NCBI RefSeq assembly: GCF_900110875.1
Contig: NZ_FOFM01000003.1
Location: 124,001-188,000, forward strand
Source: Pseudovibrio axinellae
Lineage (GTDB): Bacteria > Pseudomonadota > Alphaproteobacteria > Rhizobiales > Stappiaceae
Length of the DNA: 64,000 nt
Direction: 5' to 3'
How positions within the stretch are numbered: position 1 is the stretch's first letter; each line of letters starts with the position of its first letter. A model generated the notes under the pieces. It was not told the DNA's origin, did not search any database, and worked only from the letters and a program-made list of their open reading frames with translations. Both the position numbers and the translations under genes were made by a program. Shown here piece after piece: positions 43,863 through 52,465 of this stretch.

Positions 43863-44864
43863 ATGAGACCAAAGCAGAACGTGGTGCCACGCGCCGAACT
43901 GCACTGCCATATCGAAGGTGCTGCACCTCCAACGCTCGTAAGAAAGCTGGCAGAGCGCTATGATGTCGACCTTGGTGATCTGTTCGACACCAATGGAAAC
44001 TACAGCTGGCACGACTTCACCACCTTTATTCAGCAGTACGATGTTGCAGCGTCCCTGTTTCGCCGCCCTGGCGATTACGCAGAACTTGCTGAAACCTATT
44101 ACAAGATGCTGGCCGCTGAGGGCGTGATCTATGCAGAGGTCTTTATCTCTCCAGACCACGCAGTCAAAGCAGGTCTCAGCTACAATTCCTACCTTGAAGG
44201 GCTTGTTGCTGGATTAGAACGCGCAAAAGCCGACACTGGTATTGAAGGTCGCCTGGTTCCACTGGGCGTCCGTCATGAAGGTGCTGAATCTGTGGAAGCT
44301 GCGATCAAGGAAGTCATCGACAATCCTCACCCAATGGTAACCGGGTTTGGTCTTGCTGGTGATGAGCGTATCGGACCTGCCAAAAACTTCGAGAAAGCCT
44401 TTGCTATGGCTGGTGAAGCTGGTTTGGGCCTGACGGCACACGCAGGTGAATTTGGTGGTGCTCAAAGCGTCAAAGATGCGCTTGATTACCTCAAGATCAC
44501 ACGTGTTGGCCATGGTGTCCGCGCTGTAGAAGATGAAGCGCTTGTTCAGCGTCTGGTGGAAGAAAAAATTACACTGGAGGTTTGCCCGCATTCAAACATT
44601 GCGCTTGGTGTCTATTCGAACCTGCGGTTCCACCCAGTGAATATGCTGCGTCAGGCCGGTGTTCGTATCACTTTGAACTCCGATGATCCGCCATTCTTCC
44701 GCACGACACTTGGTCATGAGTATGTCGAGACCTCTCGTGTGTTCGGCTGGACCAGAGACATTCAGAAATCGATCACGAAAAATGCACTGGAAGCAGCGTT
44801 CGTGGACGAGGCGACCCGAGCAGTTCTTCTGGAACGTTTGGAAGCATTAACTGAAGACGCGTAA
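43863..44864 (+). CDS. add: adenosine deaminase
   Basis: The 333-residue zinc enzyme has H14-C-H16-I-E-G at the start, HAGEFGG with the catalytic Glu and His, and NSDDPPFF with the zinc Asp. It converts adenosine and deoxyadenosine to (deoxy)inosine, which the purine phosphorylase of this cluster can cleave. It begins 3 bp after the dioxygenase gene. A strong terminator follows, closing the main operon. Confidence 0.94.
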   Translation: MRPKQNVVPRAELHCHIEGAAPPTLVRKLAERYDVDLGDLFDTNGNYSWHDFTTFIQQYDVAASLFRRPGDYAELAETYYKMLAAEGVIYAEVFISPDHAVKAGLSYNSYLEGLVAGLERAKADTGIEGRLVPLGVRHEGAESVEAAIKEVIDNPHPMVTGFGLAGDERIGPAKNFEKAFAMAGEAGLGLTAHAGEFGGAQSVKDALDYLKITRVGHGVRAVEDEALVQRLVEEKITLEVCPHSNIALGVYSNLRFHPVNMLRQAGVRITLNSDDPPFFRTTLGHEYVETSRVFGWTRDIQKSITKNALEAAFVDEATRAVLLERLEALTEDA

Positions 44865-44950
44865 ATTTCCGCTGGATTTGAATGTGCATAAGCAGGAAAA
44901 CGAGCATACTCGGATTTCTTATGCCCAAAACCTCAGAGCGTAGATTGCAA

Positions 44951-44989
44951 AAAGCCCGTACCTGAATAAATAGGGTACGGGCTTTAAAT
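44951..44989 (+). terminator. intrinsic terminator after add
   Basis: GCCCGTACC and GGTACGGGC form a perfect 9-bp stem with a loop of 11 bases, flanked by AAA and TTTAAATTT, about 90 bases after the add stop. Confidence 0.85.
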
Positions 44990-45021
44990 TTGTGAGCTCC
45001 TCCAATAAATATAAGTGAGGT

Positions 45022-45050
45022 GGGAAGACCCGCAAACGCGAGCTCTTCCC
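45022..45050 (+). promoter_or_regulatory. stem-loop in the URC4 leader
   Basis: GGGAAGA and TCTTCCC are perfect 7-bp arms with a small inner CGC/GCG pairing. It lies 36 bases before the URC4 start, so it could control translation. Confidence 0.4.
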
Positions 45051-45085
45051 GTGCTTCATCAACGTAACAACAGAAAGCAATAAAG

Positions 45086-46321
45086 ATGGAGATGCAGACA
45101 TCGCAGGCTTTGTCCTTGCTCAATGCAAAAGCGGTGCGTGAACGCGCAAATCAGCTTTTGGAACTGGGCTTGCAGGGCGAACTTGAGCATTTTGCGGTCG
45201 ATCTGTCTCATCTGGCGCAGGCTGCCCGCAGAACGCTTGCCGCGACCGACAATGCATACCCTGACCGGCAGATTCCGTTTCATGCACGTTGGCGCCATTT
45301 TGAGGCTGGTGGAGTAGATCGTTGGTCAATGCTGGCAGGCGCACGCCGCTTTTCCGATGTGCAGGGCATGGGCCGAGCCGCCTTTGATCTGGCAATCGTC
45401 TCTGCATTACTGGATGCCGCAGCTGGCAACCACTGGCACTATCGCGAAGCAATCACGGGCGAGACTTATATGCATTCCGACGGTCTCGCTGTTGGGTCGC
45501 TCTCCATGTTTTCAGCAGGCTTCTTTTCAGATGATCCGCTAGACCCACTCAGAGCAGACGCGATCACGTTGTTTAGGTTGGATGAAGATGAACTGGCTGA
45601 AGGTTTACAGGTTGCAGGAAAGAACCAGCTTATCGGCTTGAATGGGCGTTTAGCGCTGTTAAACAGCTTGGGGCAGGCCACGTCGTTACGGCCTGATCTT
45701 TTTTCAAAAGAAGAAGAACCCCGCCCCGGTGGTCTCTTTGATGTCCTTTATGACGAAGGGCAGCAAGGACCACTTCCGGCTGAACGCATTTTGGAAGTGG
45801 TGCTGGATGGTCTTGGACCGATCTGGCCCAACCGTGAGCAGATTGATGGAGTAATTTTGGGGGATACCTGGCGGCACTCCAAAATAGTCACGCAGGATAA
45901 AACAAATAATCTGGTTCCGTTCCACAAACTCTCCCAATGGATCGCTTACTCTCTTGTCGAACCGCTCTCATGGGCAGGTGTCGAGATAGAGGACATTGAT
46001 GGATTGACGGGACTGGCTGGACATCGCAACGGTGGTTTGTTCATGGATACGGGCGTTCTGCGCCTTAAGAACCCAGAACAGGCCTTAATCCGACACGAGG
46101 TCAGCAGCGAGCTGGTTGTTGAGTGGAGAGCGTTAACAATCGCTCTTCTCGACAAGCTCGCAGATTGGATTCGAACAGATTTGTCGGTCTCCAGAGACCA
46201 GTTGCCACTGGCATGCGTGCTGGAAGGCGGGTCTTGGGCCGCAGGACGACAAATTGCCCTTGAAAAACGCGGTGATGGTTCTCCGCCTCTGATGATTATC
46301 AGTGATGGAACCGTTTTTTGA
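45086..46321 (+). CDS. URC4/urg3-family protein (DUF1688)
   Basis: The 411-residue protein matches the URC4/urg3 family. Recognisable parts are RWRHFEAGGVDRW, RAAFDLAIVSALLDAAAG, YREAITGETYMHSDGLAVGSLSMF, FDVLYDEGQQG, LGDTWRH and the end with LPLACVLEGGSWAAGR. URC4 is required for uracil catabolism in the yeast Lachancea kluyveri but its chemistry is unknown. A second ATG lies 6 bases downstream with GGAG ahead of it. It is followed by upp after 125 bp, the same pairing of URC4 with UPRT that marks the URC pathway. Confidence 0.87.
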   Translation: MEMQTSQALSLLNAKAVRERANQLLELGLQGELEHFAVDLSHLAQAARRTLAATDNAYPDRQIPFHARWRHFEAGGVDRWSMLAGARRFSDVQGMGRAAFDLAIVSALLDAAAGNHWHYREAITGETYMHSDGLAVGSLSMFSAGFFSDDPLDPLRADAITLFRLDEDELAEGLQVAGKNQLIGLNGRLALLNSLGQATSLRPDLFSKEEEPRPGGLFDVLYDEGQQGPLPAERILEVVLDGLGPIWPNREQIDGVILGDTWRHSKIVTQDKTNNLVPFHKLSQWIAYSLVEPLSWAGVEIEDIDGLTGLAGHRNGGLFMDTGVLRLKNPEQALIRHEVSSELVVEWRALTIALLDKLADWIRTDLSVSRDQLPLACVLEGGSWAAGRQIALEKRGDGSPPLMIISDGTVF

Positions 46322-46446
46322 GCTATAACATCTAGCGAATTGCACCATTGATACTCAACGGTGCCTTACTGAAAATATGCCCTGCTCATGCTGGCAGGTG
46401 TCAGACAACACATGAATACCCGCTTGGGTTTAATAAGAGGAACATG

Positions 46447-47076
46447 ATGTCCGGAGCAACAGTAATCGACCACCCGCTTGTGCAGCACAAACTGACACAC
46501 ATGCGGAGAAAAACAACTCCGACGCAGGATTTCCGTCGTTTGCTTCGCGAGATTTCTTTGTTGCTTTGCTACGAAGTTACTCGTGACCTGAAAATGACCA
46601 GCCAGACGATCGAGACGCCAGTTGCAGAAATGGATGCACCTGTTCTCGCTGGTAAAAAACTCTGCTTTGCATCTATCCTGCGTGCTGGTAACGGCTTGCT
46701 GGAAGGTATGCTTGAGCTGATCCCATCTGCGCGCGTTGCTCACATCGGTCTGTACCGTGACCCTGAGACCCTGGAAGCTGTTGAATACTACTTCAAAGCG
46801 CCTCAGGAGCTGGATGAGCGTCTGGTGATCGTTGTTGATCCAATGCTTGCGACAGCAAACTCCGCGATTTCTGCGGTTGAGCGCCTTAAAAAGCGCGGTG
46901 CTAAGAACATGGTGTTCGTTTGTTTGCTTGCTGCGCCAGAAGGCGTTAAACGCTTTAACGAAGAGCACCCAGATGTGCCAATCTATACAGCGTCCATCGA
47001 TGAGAAGCTGAATGAGAAAGGCTACATCATTCCAGGTCTGGGTGATGCCGGTGACCGGATGTACGGCACAAAATAA
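46447..47076 (+). CDS. upp: uracil phosphoribosyltransferase (URC-type, altered PRPP loop)
   Basis: The 209-residue protein is clearly Upp: [11 protein letters not shown] at the start, [13 protein letters not shown], and the uracil-binding end [17 protein letters not shown]. It forms UMP from uracil and PRPP. The PRPP loop reads [10 protein letters not shown], whereas normal bacterial Upp has DPMLATGGS; this affects the pyrophosphate contact and suggests a specialised branch. The second of two adjacent ATG codons (46447) has the better spacing from AGAGG. Another upp may exist elsewhere in the genome. Confidence 0.9.
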   Translation: MSGATVIDHPLVQHKLTHMRRKTTPTQDFRRLLREISLLLCYEVTRDLKMTSQTIETPVAEMDAPVLAGKKLCFASILRAGNGLLEGMLELIPSARVAHIGLYRDPETLEAVEYYFKAPQELDERLVIVVDPMLATANSAISAVERLKKRGAKNMVFVCLLAAPEGVKRFNEEHPDVPIYTASIDEKLNEKGYIIPGLGDAGDRMYGTK

Positions 47077-47090
47077 ACTTTTTGTTTTGA

Positions 47091-47123
47091 AGCGTCAGGC
47101 AATATGTCTGGCGCTTTCTTTTT
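47091..47123 (+). terminator. intrinsic terminator after upp
   Basis: AGCGTCAG and CTGGCGCT pair with one G-T, around a 9-base loop, followed by a T-rich run (TTCTTTTT). It makes continued transcription into the TrpF-like gene at best partial. Confidence 0.75.
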
Positions 47124-47172
47124 AAGTGCACTTAGTTTTTCTCAGATGACGATCGCGCAGGGGGAAAATGGA

Positions 47173-47835
47173 ATGCCAACCAACGCACGTACTCGTTTGA
47201 AGATCTGTTGTATCTCAACGTCCAGCGAAGCTGCATTAGCCGTCGCTTGTGGCGCAGATGCTGTTGGGCTTGTTGCACACATGCCCTCAGGACCCGGTGT
47301 GATAGAAGACGATCTTATTCTCAATATCGCACGTCATGTGCCTCCTCCTGTCTCAACCTGGCTTTTAACCTCCCGAACCTCGGCAAATGACATTGTCGAA
47401 CATGCTTTGACATGTGGGACAAACACGCTGCAAATCGTGAGCCCGATTGACCCAGGAGAATATCAGGAACTCCGTCTCAATCTTCCAGCCAGCACGCGCA
47501 TTGTGCAGGTTGTCCATGTTGAAGATGAATACTCGCTTGAAATTGCTCAGGAATATAGCGGTGTTGCTGATGCGGTTTTGTTGGATTCCGGCAGTCCCTC
47601 CCAAAATGAACTTGGCGGGACAGGGCGAACCCACAATTGGGATTTAAGCCGCCACATCGTCAACAAACTGGATATTCCAGTATTTCTGGCTGGCGGATTG
47701 ACCCCGCAAAATGTCATCGAAGCCATCGAGCTTGTAAGGCCCTACGGCGTAGATGTGTGTACGGGTGTACGGGTGGATGGCCGTTTAAATCGAACAAAGC
47801 TATCTGAATTTGCAGCCGCAATTGCGTGCACCTGA
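47173..47835 (+). CDS. TrpF-like phosphoribosyl isomerase homologue, non-trp context
   Basis: The 220-residue protein is a TIM-barrel phosphoribosylanthranilate isomerase homologue. The general base Cys12 (KIC, TrpF Cys7) and general acid Asp138 (LLDS, TrpF Asp126) are kept, as are GGTGRTHNWDLS and LAGGLTPQNV for the phosphate. The TrpF KSPR-type motif whose Arg contacts the anthranilate carboxylate is replaced by PSGPG (Pro41), and QLHG is replaced by QIVS. No trp gene is near. An N-phosphoribosyl substrate without anthranilate is likely, for example phosphoribosylurea. The start follows GGGGAAA. Confidence 0.8.
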   Translation: MPTNARTRLKICCISTSSEAALAVACGADAVGLVAHMPSGPGVIEDDLILNIARHVPPPVSTWLLTSRTSANDIVEHALTCGTNTLQIVSPIDPGEYQELRLNLPASTRIVQVVHVEDEYSLEIAQEYSGVADAVLLDSGSPSQNELGGTGRTHNWDLSRHIVNKLDIPVFLAGGLTPQNVIEAIELVRPYGVDVCTGVRVDGRLNRTKLSEFAAAIACT

Positions 47836-47843
47836 CTCTTTAT

Positions 47844-47896
47844 AAAAAAGGCCCGAAACCTTGAAGATTCTGCGCCGAATTCTTGCCTTTTTTGTG
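47844..47896 (+). terminator. terminator-like hairpin after the TrpF-like gene
   Basis: AAAAAAGGC and GCCTTTTTT form 9-bp outer arms around a 32-base loop that has an additional imperfect stem. The T-rich downstream arm supports termination. Confidence 0.5.
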
Positions 47897-47985
47897 CGCG
47901 CGAATGTATACCTAAAAATGTGATGGGCAAAACGCTGTAGGTTCTCTGACGCAAAATAAGTTGCGACGTGGTCGGCCCAAAAGAA

Positions 47986-48504
47986 ATGGTGGAACGCGTG
48001 CAACGATATATTTGGGTCATGGTCGTTGTTTTTTGTGTTGCACTGATTGTGCCCAAAGTGCTTGAAGAGCGCTTGATGGGTGTTGTCGAAGTACACGAAC
48101 CCCAAGCCCAAGCCACAACGCAAAACCCTAAGCGCCCGACAAGACTTCGGAAATCGCCCAACGGGCATTTCGTGGCCACTATTAAAATCAATGGCCACAA
48201 AACGCAGGCTTTGGTTGATACAGGGGCAAGCCTGCTCGCGATCCCATACAGCATTGCACGTAAAGCCGGCATCAGGGTGCAAAACGAAGACTTCACTGTT
48301 GAGGTTCGCACAGCAAACGGCATCGCCTCAGGTGCGACCGCATCAATCTCCAATCTCCGTCTTGGGTCTATCCATATACGTAATGTTAAAGGATTGATTT
48401 TGAAAGATGAATCTCTTTCGCAAGTGCTGTTGGGCATGTCTGCGCTAAATCGCCTTGGCAAGATCACTCTTGGGCAAAGAGAGCTGGTAATTCAACCAAG
48501 ATAA
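47986..48504 (+). CDS. retropepsin-like aspartic protease (TIGR02281 type)
   Basis: The 172-residue protein has one N-terminal membrane helix (YIWVMVVVFCVALIVP) and a single clan AA domain with the active-site triad D-T-G-A-S (residues about 75-79) and the flap region VRTANGIASG. It probably acts as a dimer, as other one-domain members do. The substrate is unknown. The ATG at 47986 is preferred to the GTG at 47968. It follows the TrpF-like gene by 150 bp. Confidence 0.8.
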   Translation: MVERVQRYIWVMVVVFCVALIVPKVLEERLMGVVEVHEPQAQATTQNPKRPTRLRKSPNGHFVATIKINGHKTQALVDTGASLLAIPYSIARKAGIRVQNEDFTVEVRTANGIASGATASISNLRLGSIHIRNVKGLILKDESLSQVLLGMSALNRLGKITLGQRELVIQPR

Positions 48505-48709
48505 TCATGAAAATAAACCCCTTCTTTTGGGAGGCTTTTACCAGCGGTATTCTTTTGTCTTGCTTGTGCTAAAGCTGGTTTCATAGCAGGCTGATATCTG
48601 TGGAACTCGCTGATTAAGCGCTTCATCCAAATGCGCATGAACTGCAAGTAATCAAAAGCAGTTTCATCTGATGTGCTGAGGAGAGAGGGTGTGTCAGCTG
48701 TTGTAAAGG

Positions 48710-49768
48710 ATGATGGCAGTGAAAACTATTTTTTCTCCTGATCAGCTCTTGCATGCCCCAACCAAAGAAATCTCGGATGGAAAACTAGTAGCTGCCCATG
48801 AGGTGCCAGCACGTGCTGAAATCATTCTAGAACACATTAGGAAAGCTCAGTTTGGTGAAATACAACCGCCAAAAGAGTTTACATTGAATGCAATCTTGAA
48901 GGTGCATGATACCGACTACGTCCACTTCTTGCAGGACTTTTGGAAGCTTTGGCAGGAGGCGGGGCGCACTGAGGAGGAAGTCTTCCCGTTTGTCTGGCCA
49001 GTGCACGGCCTCAGGCATGATATCGTGCCTGATCACATCGATGGAAAGCTTGGGTTTTATTCGTTCGATGCAGGTTCCCCGATGGGAGCTCATACTTGGA
49101 CTGCCGCGCGCAGCAGTGCCGAAACGGCGCTGACTGGGGCAGATCTGATCCTATCTGGCGAGGGGGCCGCGTTTGCTTTGTGCCGCCCACCTGGGCACCA
49201 TGCTCACCGCCGTCTGTATGGCGGCTATTGCTTCCTCAATAACGCAGCAATAGCCGCACAACATTTGCGTGACCAAGGTGTTGGCAAAGTCACGATCCTT
49301 GATGTGGACTACCATCATGGCAACGGGACCCAGGCGATTTTTTATGACCGTGCAGACGTGCAATTCCTCTCCATACATGCAGATCCCAAAGTCGAGTTTC
49401 CTTACTACCTTGGCCATGCCAATGAGCGAGGTCTGAAGGAAGGGGCGGGCTACAACCATAATTACCCCCTGCCGCACGGGACATCATGGGACAAATGGGG
49501 GGAAGCACTGGAAGATGCTTGCCGTACCATTATGAAGTTTGCACCAGACGTCGTCATTGTTTCTCTTGGCATGGACCCATATGAAAATGATCCGATATCG
49601 CAATTCAGATTAAAGACGGATGACTTCACAAGAATTGGTGCACGAATTGCTCAATTAGGGTGCCCGACACTGTTTGTTATGGAAGGCGGGTACTTGATCG
49701 GGGAATTAGGCGTCAATTGCACCAAGGCGCTGAGTGGTTATCTCGACGCAGAGAAAATTAGCTTGTGA
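48710..49768 (+). CDS. histone-deacetylase-family amidohydrolase (acetylpolyamine type)
   Basis: The 352-residue zinc hydrolase has the class II HDAC fold: RPPGHHAHRRLYGGYCFLNNAA, DVDYHHGNGTQ (zinc Asp and His) and SLGMDPYENDP. The conserved His pair and the Tyr/Gly-rich end agree with bacterial acetylpolyamine amidohydrolases. A deacetylase acting on acetylated polyamines or similar amides is likely, but not certain. Two adjacent ATG codons (48710, 48713) follow AAAGG. Confidence 0.88.
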   Translation: MMAVKTIFSPDQLLHAPTKEISDGKLVAAHEVPARAEIILEHIRKAQFGEIQPPKEFTLNAILKVHDTDYVHFLQDFWKLWQEAGRTEEEVFPFVWPVHGLRHDIVPDHIDGKLGFYSFDAGSPMGAHTWTAARSSAETALTGADLILSGEGAAFALCRPPGHHAHRRLYGGYCFLNNAAIAAQHLRDQGVGKVTILDVDYHHGNGTQAIFYDRADVQFLSIHADPKVEFPYYLGHANERGLKEGAGYNHNYPLPHGTSWDKWGEALEDACRTIMKFAPDVVIVSLGMDPYENDPISQFRLKTDDFTRIGARIAQLGCPTLFVMEGGYLIGELGVNCTKALSGYLDAEKISL

Positions 49769-50020
49769 TTAATTAAGTTGCTAAAAAATATAGTTGTTTT
49801 CAGGCTGTAATAGCATCTTTGGGCGGCTACTTGTGTCTTGCCGCACCGGCCCTCTTGAAAGCAACCCAGATTATGCGTACATCCTTGCGAACTGAAATCT
49901 CTTAAAGCGTATTCCCAGAGGATGGGGAGCGTTTTGGGGATGGTAACACGTAAGAACATGAGGGATTAAAGCAGTAGGGCCAACTCAACAAGATGGCAGG
50001 CTGCTTTAAGTGATCAAATA

Positions 50021-50464
50021 ATGCCAGAGCAGAAAAGCCCGCGGACAAGCCTTCTATGGTTGTTTTTCAACCCATTTGGTCGGATTTCCCGAGAACCGTA
50101 CTGGCTGGCATTCGGGCTGATATGGTGTGTTCTATTTATTGCGCTGAACACCACCATCGGTTCGCTCTCCCCTAGTTACACATCCTCCGGCTCAACAGAA
50201 GTTGCATTGGCACAGATCTATCAAGATATGCTGATGACCAACCCGTTGCTCTATCCCTTGATGCTCTTTACGAATTTTATGGTATTGATGTTGGTTGCGA
50301 AACGCTTGCAGGACCGTGGTATCACGGGCTTTGTTGCATTGACCCTTTTCTTGCCCTTTCTGAACCTGCTGGTTCCCTTTATCGTTGGCTTCTTAAAGAG
50401 CGAATCTGGACCAAATAAATACGGGCCATATTCCAACAGCCGTCCAATGCGCCGCAAGAAATAA
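50021..50464 (+). CDS. DUF805 membrane protein
   Basis: The 147-residue protein has the DUF805 pattern: an N-terminal FFNPFGRISREPYWLAF segment, three to four hydrophobic helices, the RLQDRG loop and an ending with SESGPNKYGP. The family is of unknown function in the inner membrane. The gene stands between the HDAC-like gene and dapE. Confidence 0.88.
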   Translation: MPEQKSPRTSLLWLFFNPFGRISREPYWLAFGLIWCVLFIALNTTIGSLSPSYTSSGSTEVALAQIYQDMLMTNPLLYPLMLFTNFMVLMLVAKRLQDRGITGFVALTLFLPFLNLLVPFIVGFLKSESGPNKYGPYSNSRPMRRKK

Positions 50465-50566
50465 GTGCTTTTCTTGAGATTTTTCTTGGCGATGTGAGCG
50501 TGAAAATCACGAAGTTCTGGCAACTCGTGATTGACCGCAGGTCTCAGCACAGCTAAATCTCGAGAT

Positions 50567-51736
50567 ATGACTGATACGCTCTCTCCTGCGGTACAAATCT
50601 GCCGCGATCTCATCCGTTGTCCAAGTGTAACCCCAGCAGAAGGCGGTGCTCTTTCCGCTCTTGAAAAGCTGCTTGCTACTGCTGGTTTTGGCGTCTCGCG
50701 TGTGACCTTCTCAGACGAGAATACACCGGACGTTGAGAACCTGTTTGCAACGATTGGTTCCGGCAAACCACATTTCGTGTTTGCAGGGCATACAGACGTG
50801 GTTCCGGTTGGCGATGAAGCGGCATGGACACACGGGCCGTTTGATGGCGCTATTGCTGATGGCATGCTCCATGGACGCGGTACTGCAGACATGAAAGGCG
50901 GCGTTGCTGCGTTTGCTGCTGCTGCGATCGATTATGTCAAAGCCCACCCAGATGGTATTCCCGGTCAGATTTCATTCCTGATTACCGGTGATGAAGAAGG
51001 CCCGGCAGTCAACGGAACGGTTAAGCTGCTGGACTGGGCCAAAACGCAAGGCCATACGTTTGACGCATGCATTGTAGGTGAGCCAACCAACCCAAACGCT
51101 CTGGGCGATGCGATTAAAGTGGGTCGTCGTGGTTCCCTTACTGGCACGGTAAAGATCAACGGTACACAAGGCCACGTTGCCTATCAGCACCTTGCGGATA
51201 ATCCAGTGCCCGGCATGCTCAAGCTGCTCAGCGCAATTGCCGAGGTTGAGCTGGACAAAGGCAATGAACGGTTCCAGCCATCGAACCTGGAAATTACGAC
51301 TGTTGATGTCGGCAATACGGCAACCAATGTTATTCCTGCCCATGTGATGGCCAAGTTCAATATTCGTTTTAATGATCAGTGGACTGTGAGCTCGCTCAGC
51401 CAGCAAATTGAGAGCTTGCTAGAAGATGCAGCACCTGCCGGTCTGGATTACAGCATTGAGTTTGCGCGCGAAAGCACAGATAGCTTCCTAACCCATGATG
51501 AAGCGCTGATTAAGACCTTGTCCAACTCCATCAAGGCCGTGACCGGTCGTACACCAGAGCTTTCAACAAATGGCGGCACGTCTGATGCGCGATTCATTAA
51601 GAACTACTGCGCTGTGGTTGAGTTCGGGCTGGTCGGGCAGACAATGCACAAGGTTGATGAGCATGTTGCAGTCTCAGACATTGAGCAACTCTCTGATATT
51701 TACCTTCGCTTCCTGCAAGACTATTTTAAAGTATAA
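50567..51736 (+). CDS. dapE: succinyl-diaminopimelate desuccinylase
   Basis: The 389-residue M20 metallopeptidase makes LL-diaminopimelate from its N-succinyl form in lysine and peptidoglycan synthesis. Zinc and catalytic residues are in FAGHTDVVPVG, GRGTADMKGG, TGDEEGPA (catalytic Glu) and MHKVDEHV at the end; STNGGTSDARF is the substrate-binding loop. The ATG at 50567 is the typical start, the ORF being open a further 36 bases upstream. Confidence 0.94.
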   Translation: MTDTLSPAVQICRDLIRCPSVTPAEGGALSALEKLLATAGFGVSRVTFSDENTPDVENLFATIGSGKPHFVFAGHTDVVPVGDEAAWTHGPFDGAIADGMLHGRGTADMKGGVAAFAAAAIDYVKAHPDGIPGQISFLITGDEEGPAVNGTVKLLDWAKTQGHTFDACIVGEPTNPNALGDAIKVGRRGSLTGTVKINGTQGHVAYQHLADNPVPGMLKLLSAIAEVELDKGNERFQPSNLEITTVDVGNTATNVIPAHVMAKFNIRFNDQWTVSSLSQQIESLLEDAAPAGLDYSIEFARESTDSFLTHDEALIKTLSNSIKAVTGRTPELSTNGGTSDARFIKNYCAVVEFGLVGQTMHKVDEHVAVSDIEQLSDIYLRFLQDYFKV

Positions 51737-51760
51737 GGTTTTGAAGGGCAGGGTGTATTG

Positions 51761-52372
51761 ATGTCTTTTGGCCTACAAGAAATTCGTCAGTCCTGCATTG
51801 CATCCTGGCGGATCATGAAGGGCGAGTCAGAAGCCTTGCAGCAGTTCGATCTGTCTGCAGATGGTTTCTGGCGGTCATTTCTGGTCGTCTTTGTGCTGTT
51901 ACCCTTCTACTTTCTTGGGCTTTTGGCGGAACAGTCATTGCTCCTTGAAACGCATTTAGCAAAAGGGCAGGAGGCTGCTGAATTTATTTCTGACGGCTCC
52001 CCGCTGTACCTTGGCAAATCCCTAGCCCTCTTTGTAGATTGGATTACATTTCCGATTGTCGTTGGCTTCCTCTCCGCATCAATTGGGCTGAGAAAAAACT
52101 ACGGCCCCTACATCATTGTAAGGAACTGGAGCACACTGATTATTCTGCTCCCACAGACCCTAGTGAATCTGTTGTATCTGAGCGGATTGATCCCCTCTGC
52201 ATTGTTGGTCATGTTGACCTTACCAATCGTGGGATGGGTGCTTTGGTATCGCTTCCAGATTGCCCGTGTTGCTGGTGGATGCAAATTCTCCATCGCAGTC
52301 GGCTTGGTGGTTTTGGATCTGGTTCTTTCAATCCTGATCAGCACCTCATTTGACAGATTGTTTGCTGCGTGA
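51761..52372 (+). CDS. small integral membrane protein, unknown
   Basis: The 203-residue protein has about five hydrophobic segments (FLVVFVLLPFYFLGLL, LALFVDWITFPIVVGFLS, LIILLPQTLVNLLYL, SALLVMLTLPIVGWVLW, GLVVLDLVLSILIS). I do not recognise the family. The ATG at 51761 is preferred to the TTG one codon upstream. It is 24 bp after dapE, so it may be co-transcribed with it. Confidence 0.72.
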   Translation: MSFGLQEIRQSCIASWRIMKGESEALQQFDLSADGFWRSFLVVFVLLPFYFLGLLAEQSLLLETHLAKGQEAAEFISDGSPLYLGKSLALFVDWITFPIVVGFLSASIGLRKNYGPYIIVRNWSTLIILLPQTLVNLLYLSGLIPSALLVMLTLPIVGWVLWYRFQIARVAGGCKFSIAVGLVVLDLVLSILISTSFDRLFAA

Positions 52373-52465
52373 GTCTTATCTATCTGTCATCACGACTAAA
52401 ATATCAGTAGCGCTCCTCTCAGTTTCCGCGCACACTTGACGCTGAGGAAAATTGGGAGGGACGCA

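Noticed and set aside
47104-47172. Longer start for the TrpF-like gene from ATG 47104
   Set aside because: The N-terminal extension overlaps the upp terminator, contains no family similarity, and the ATG at 47173 has GGGGAAA at a suitable distance.
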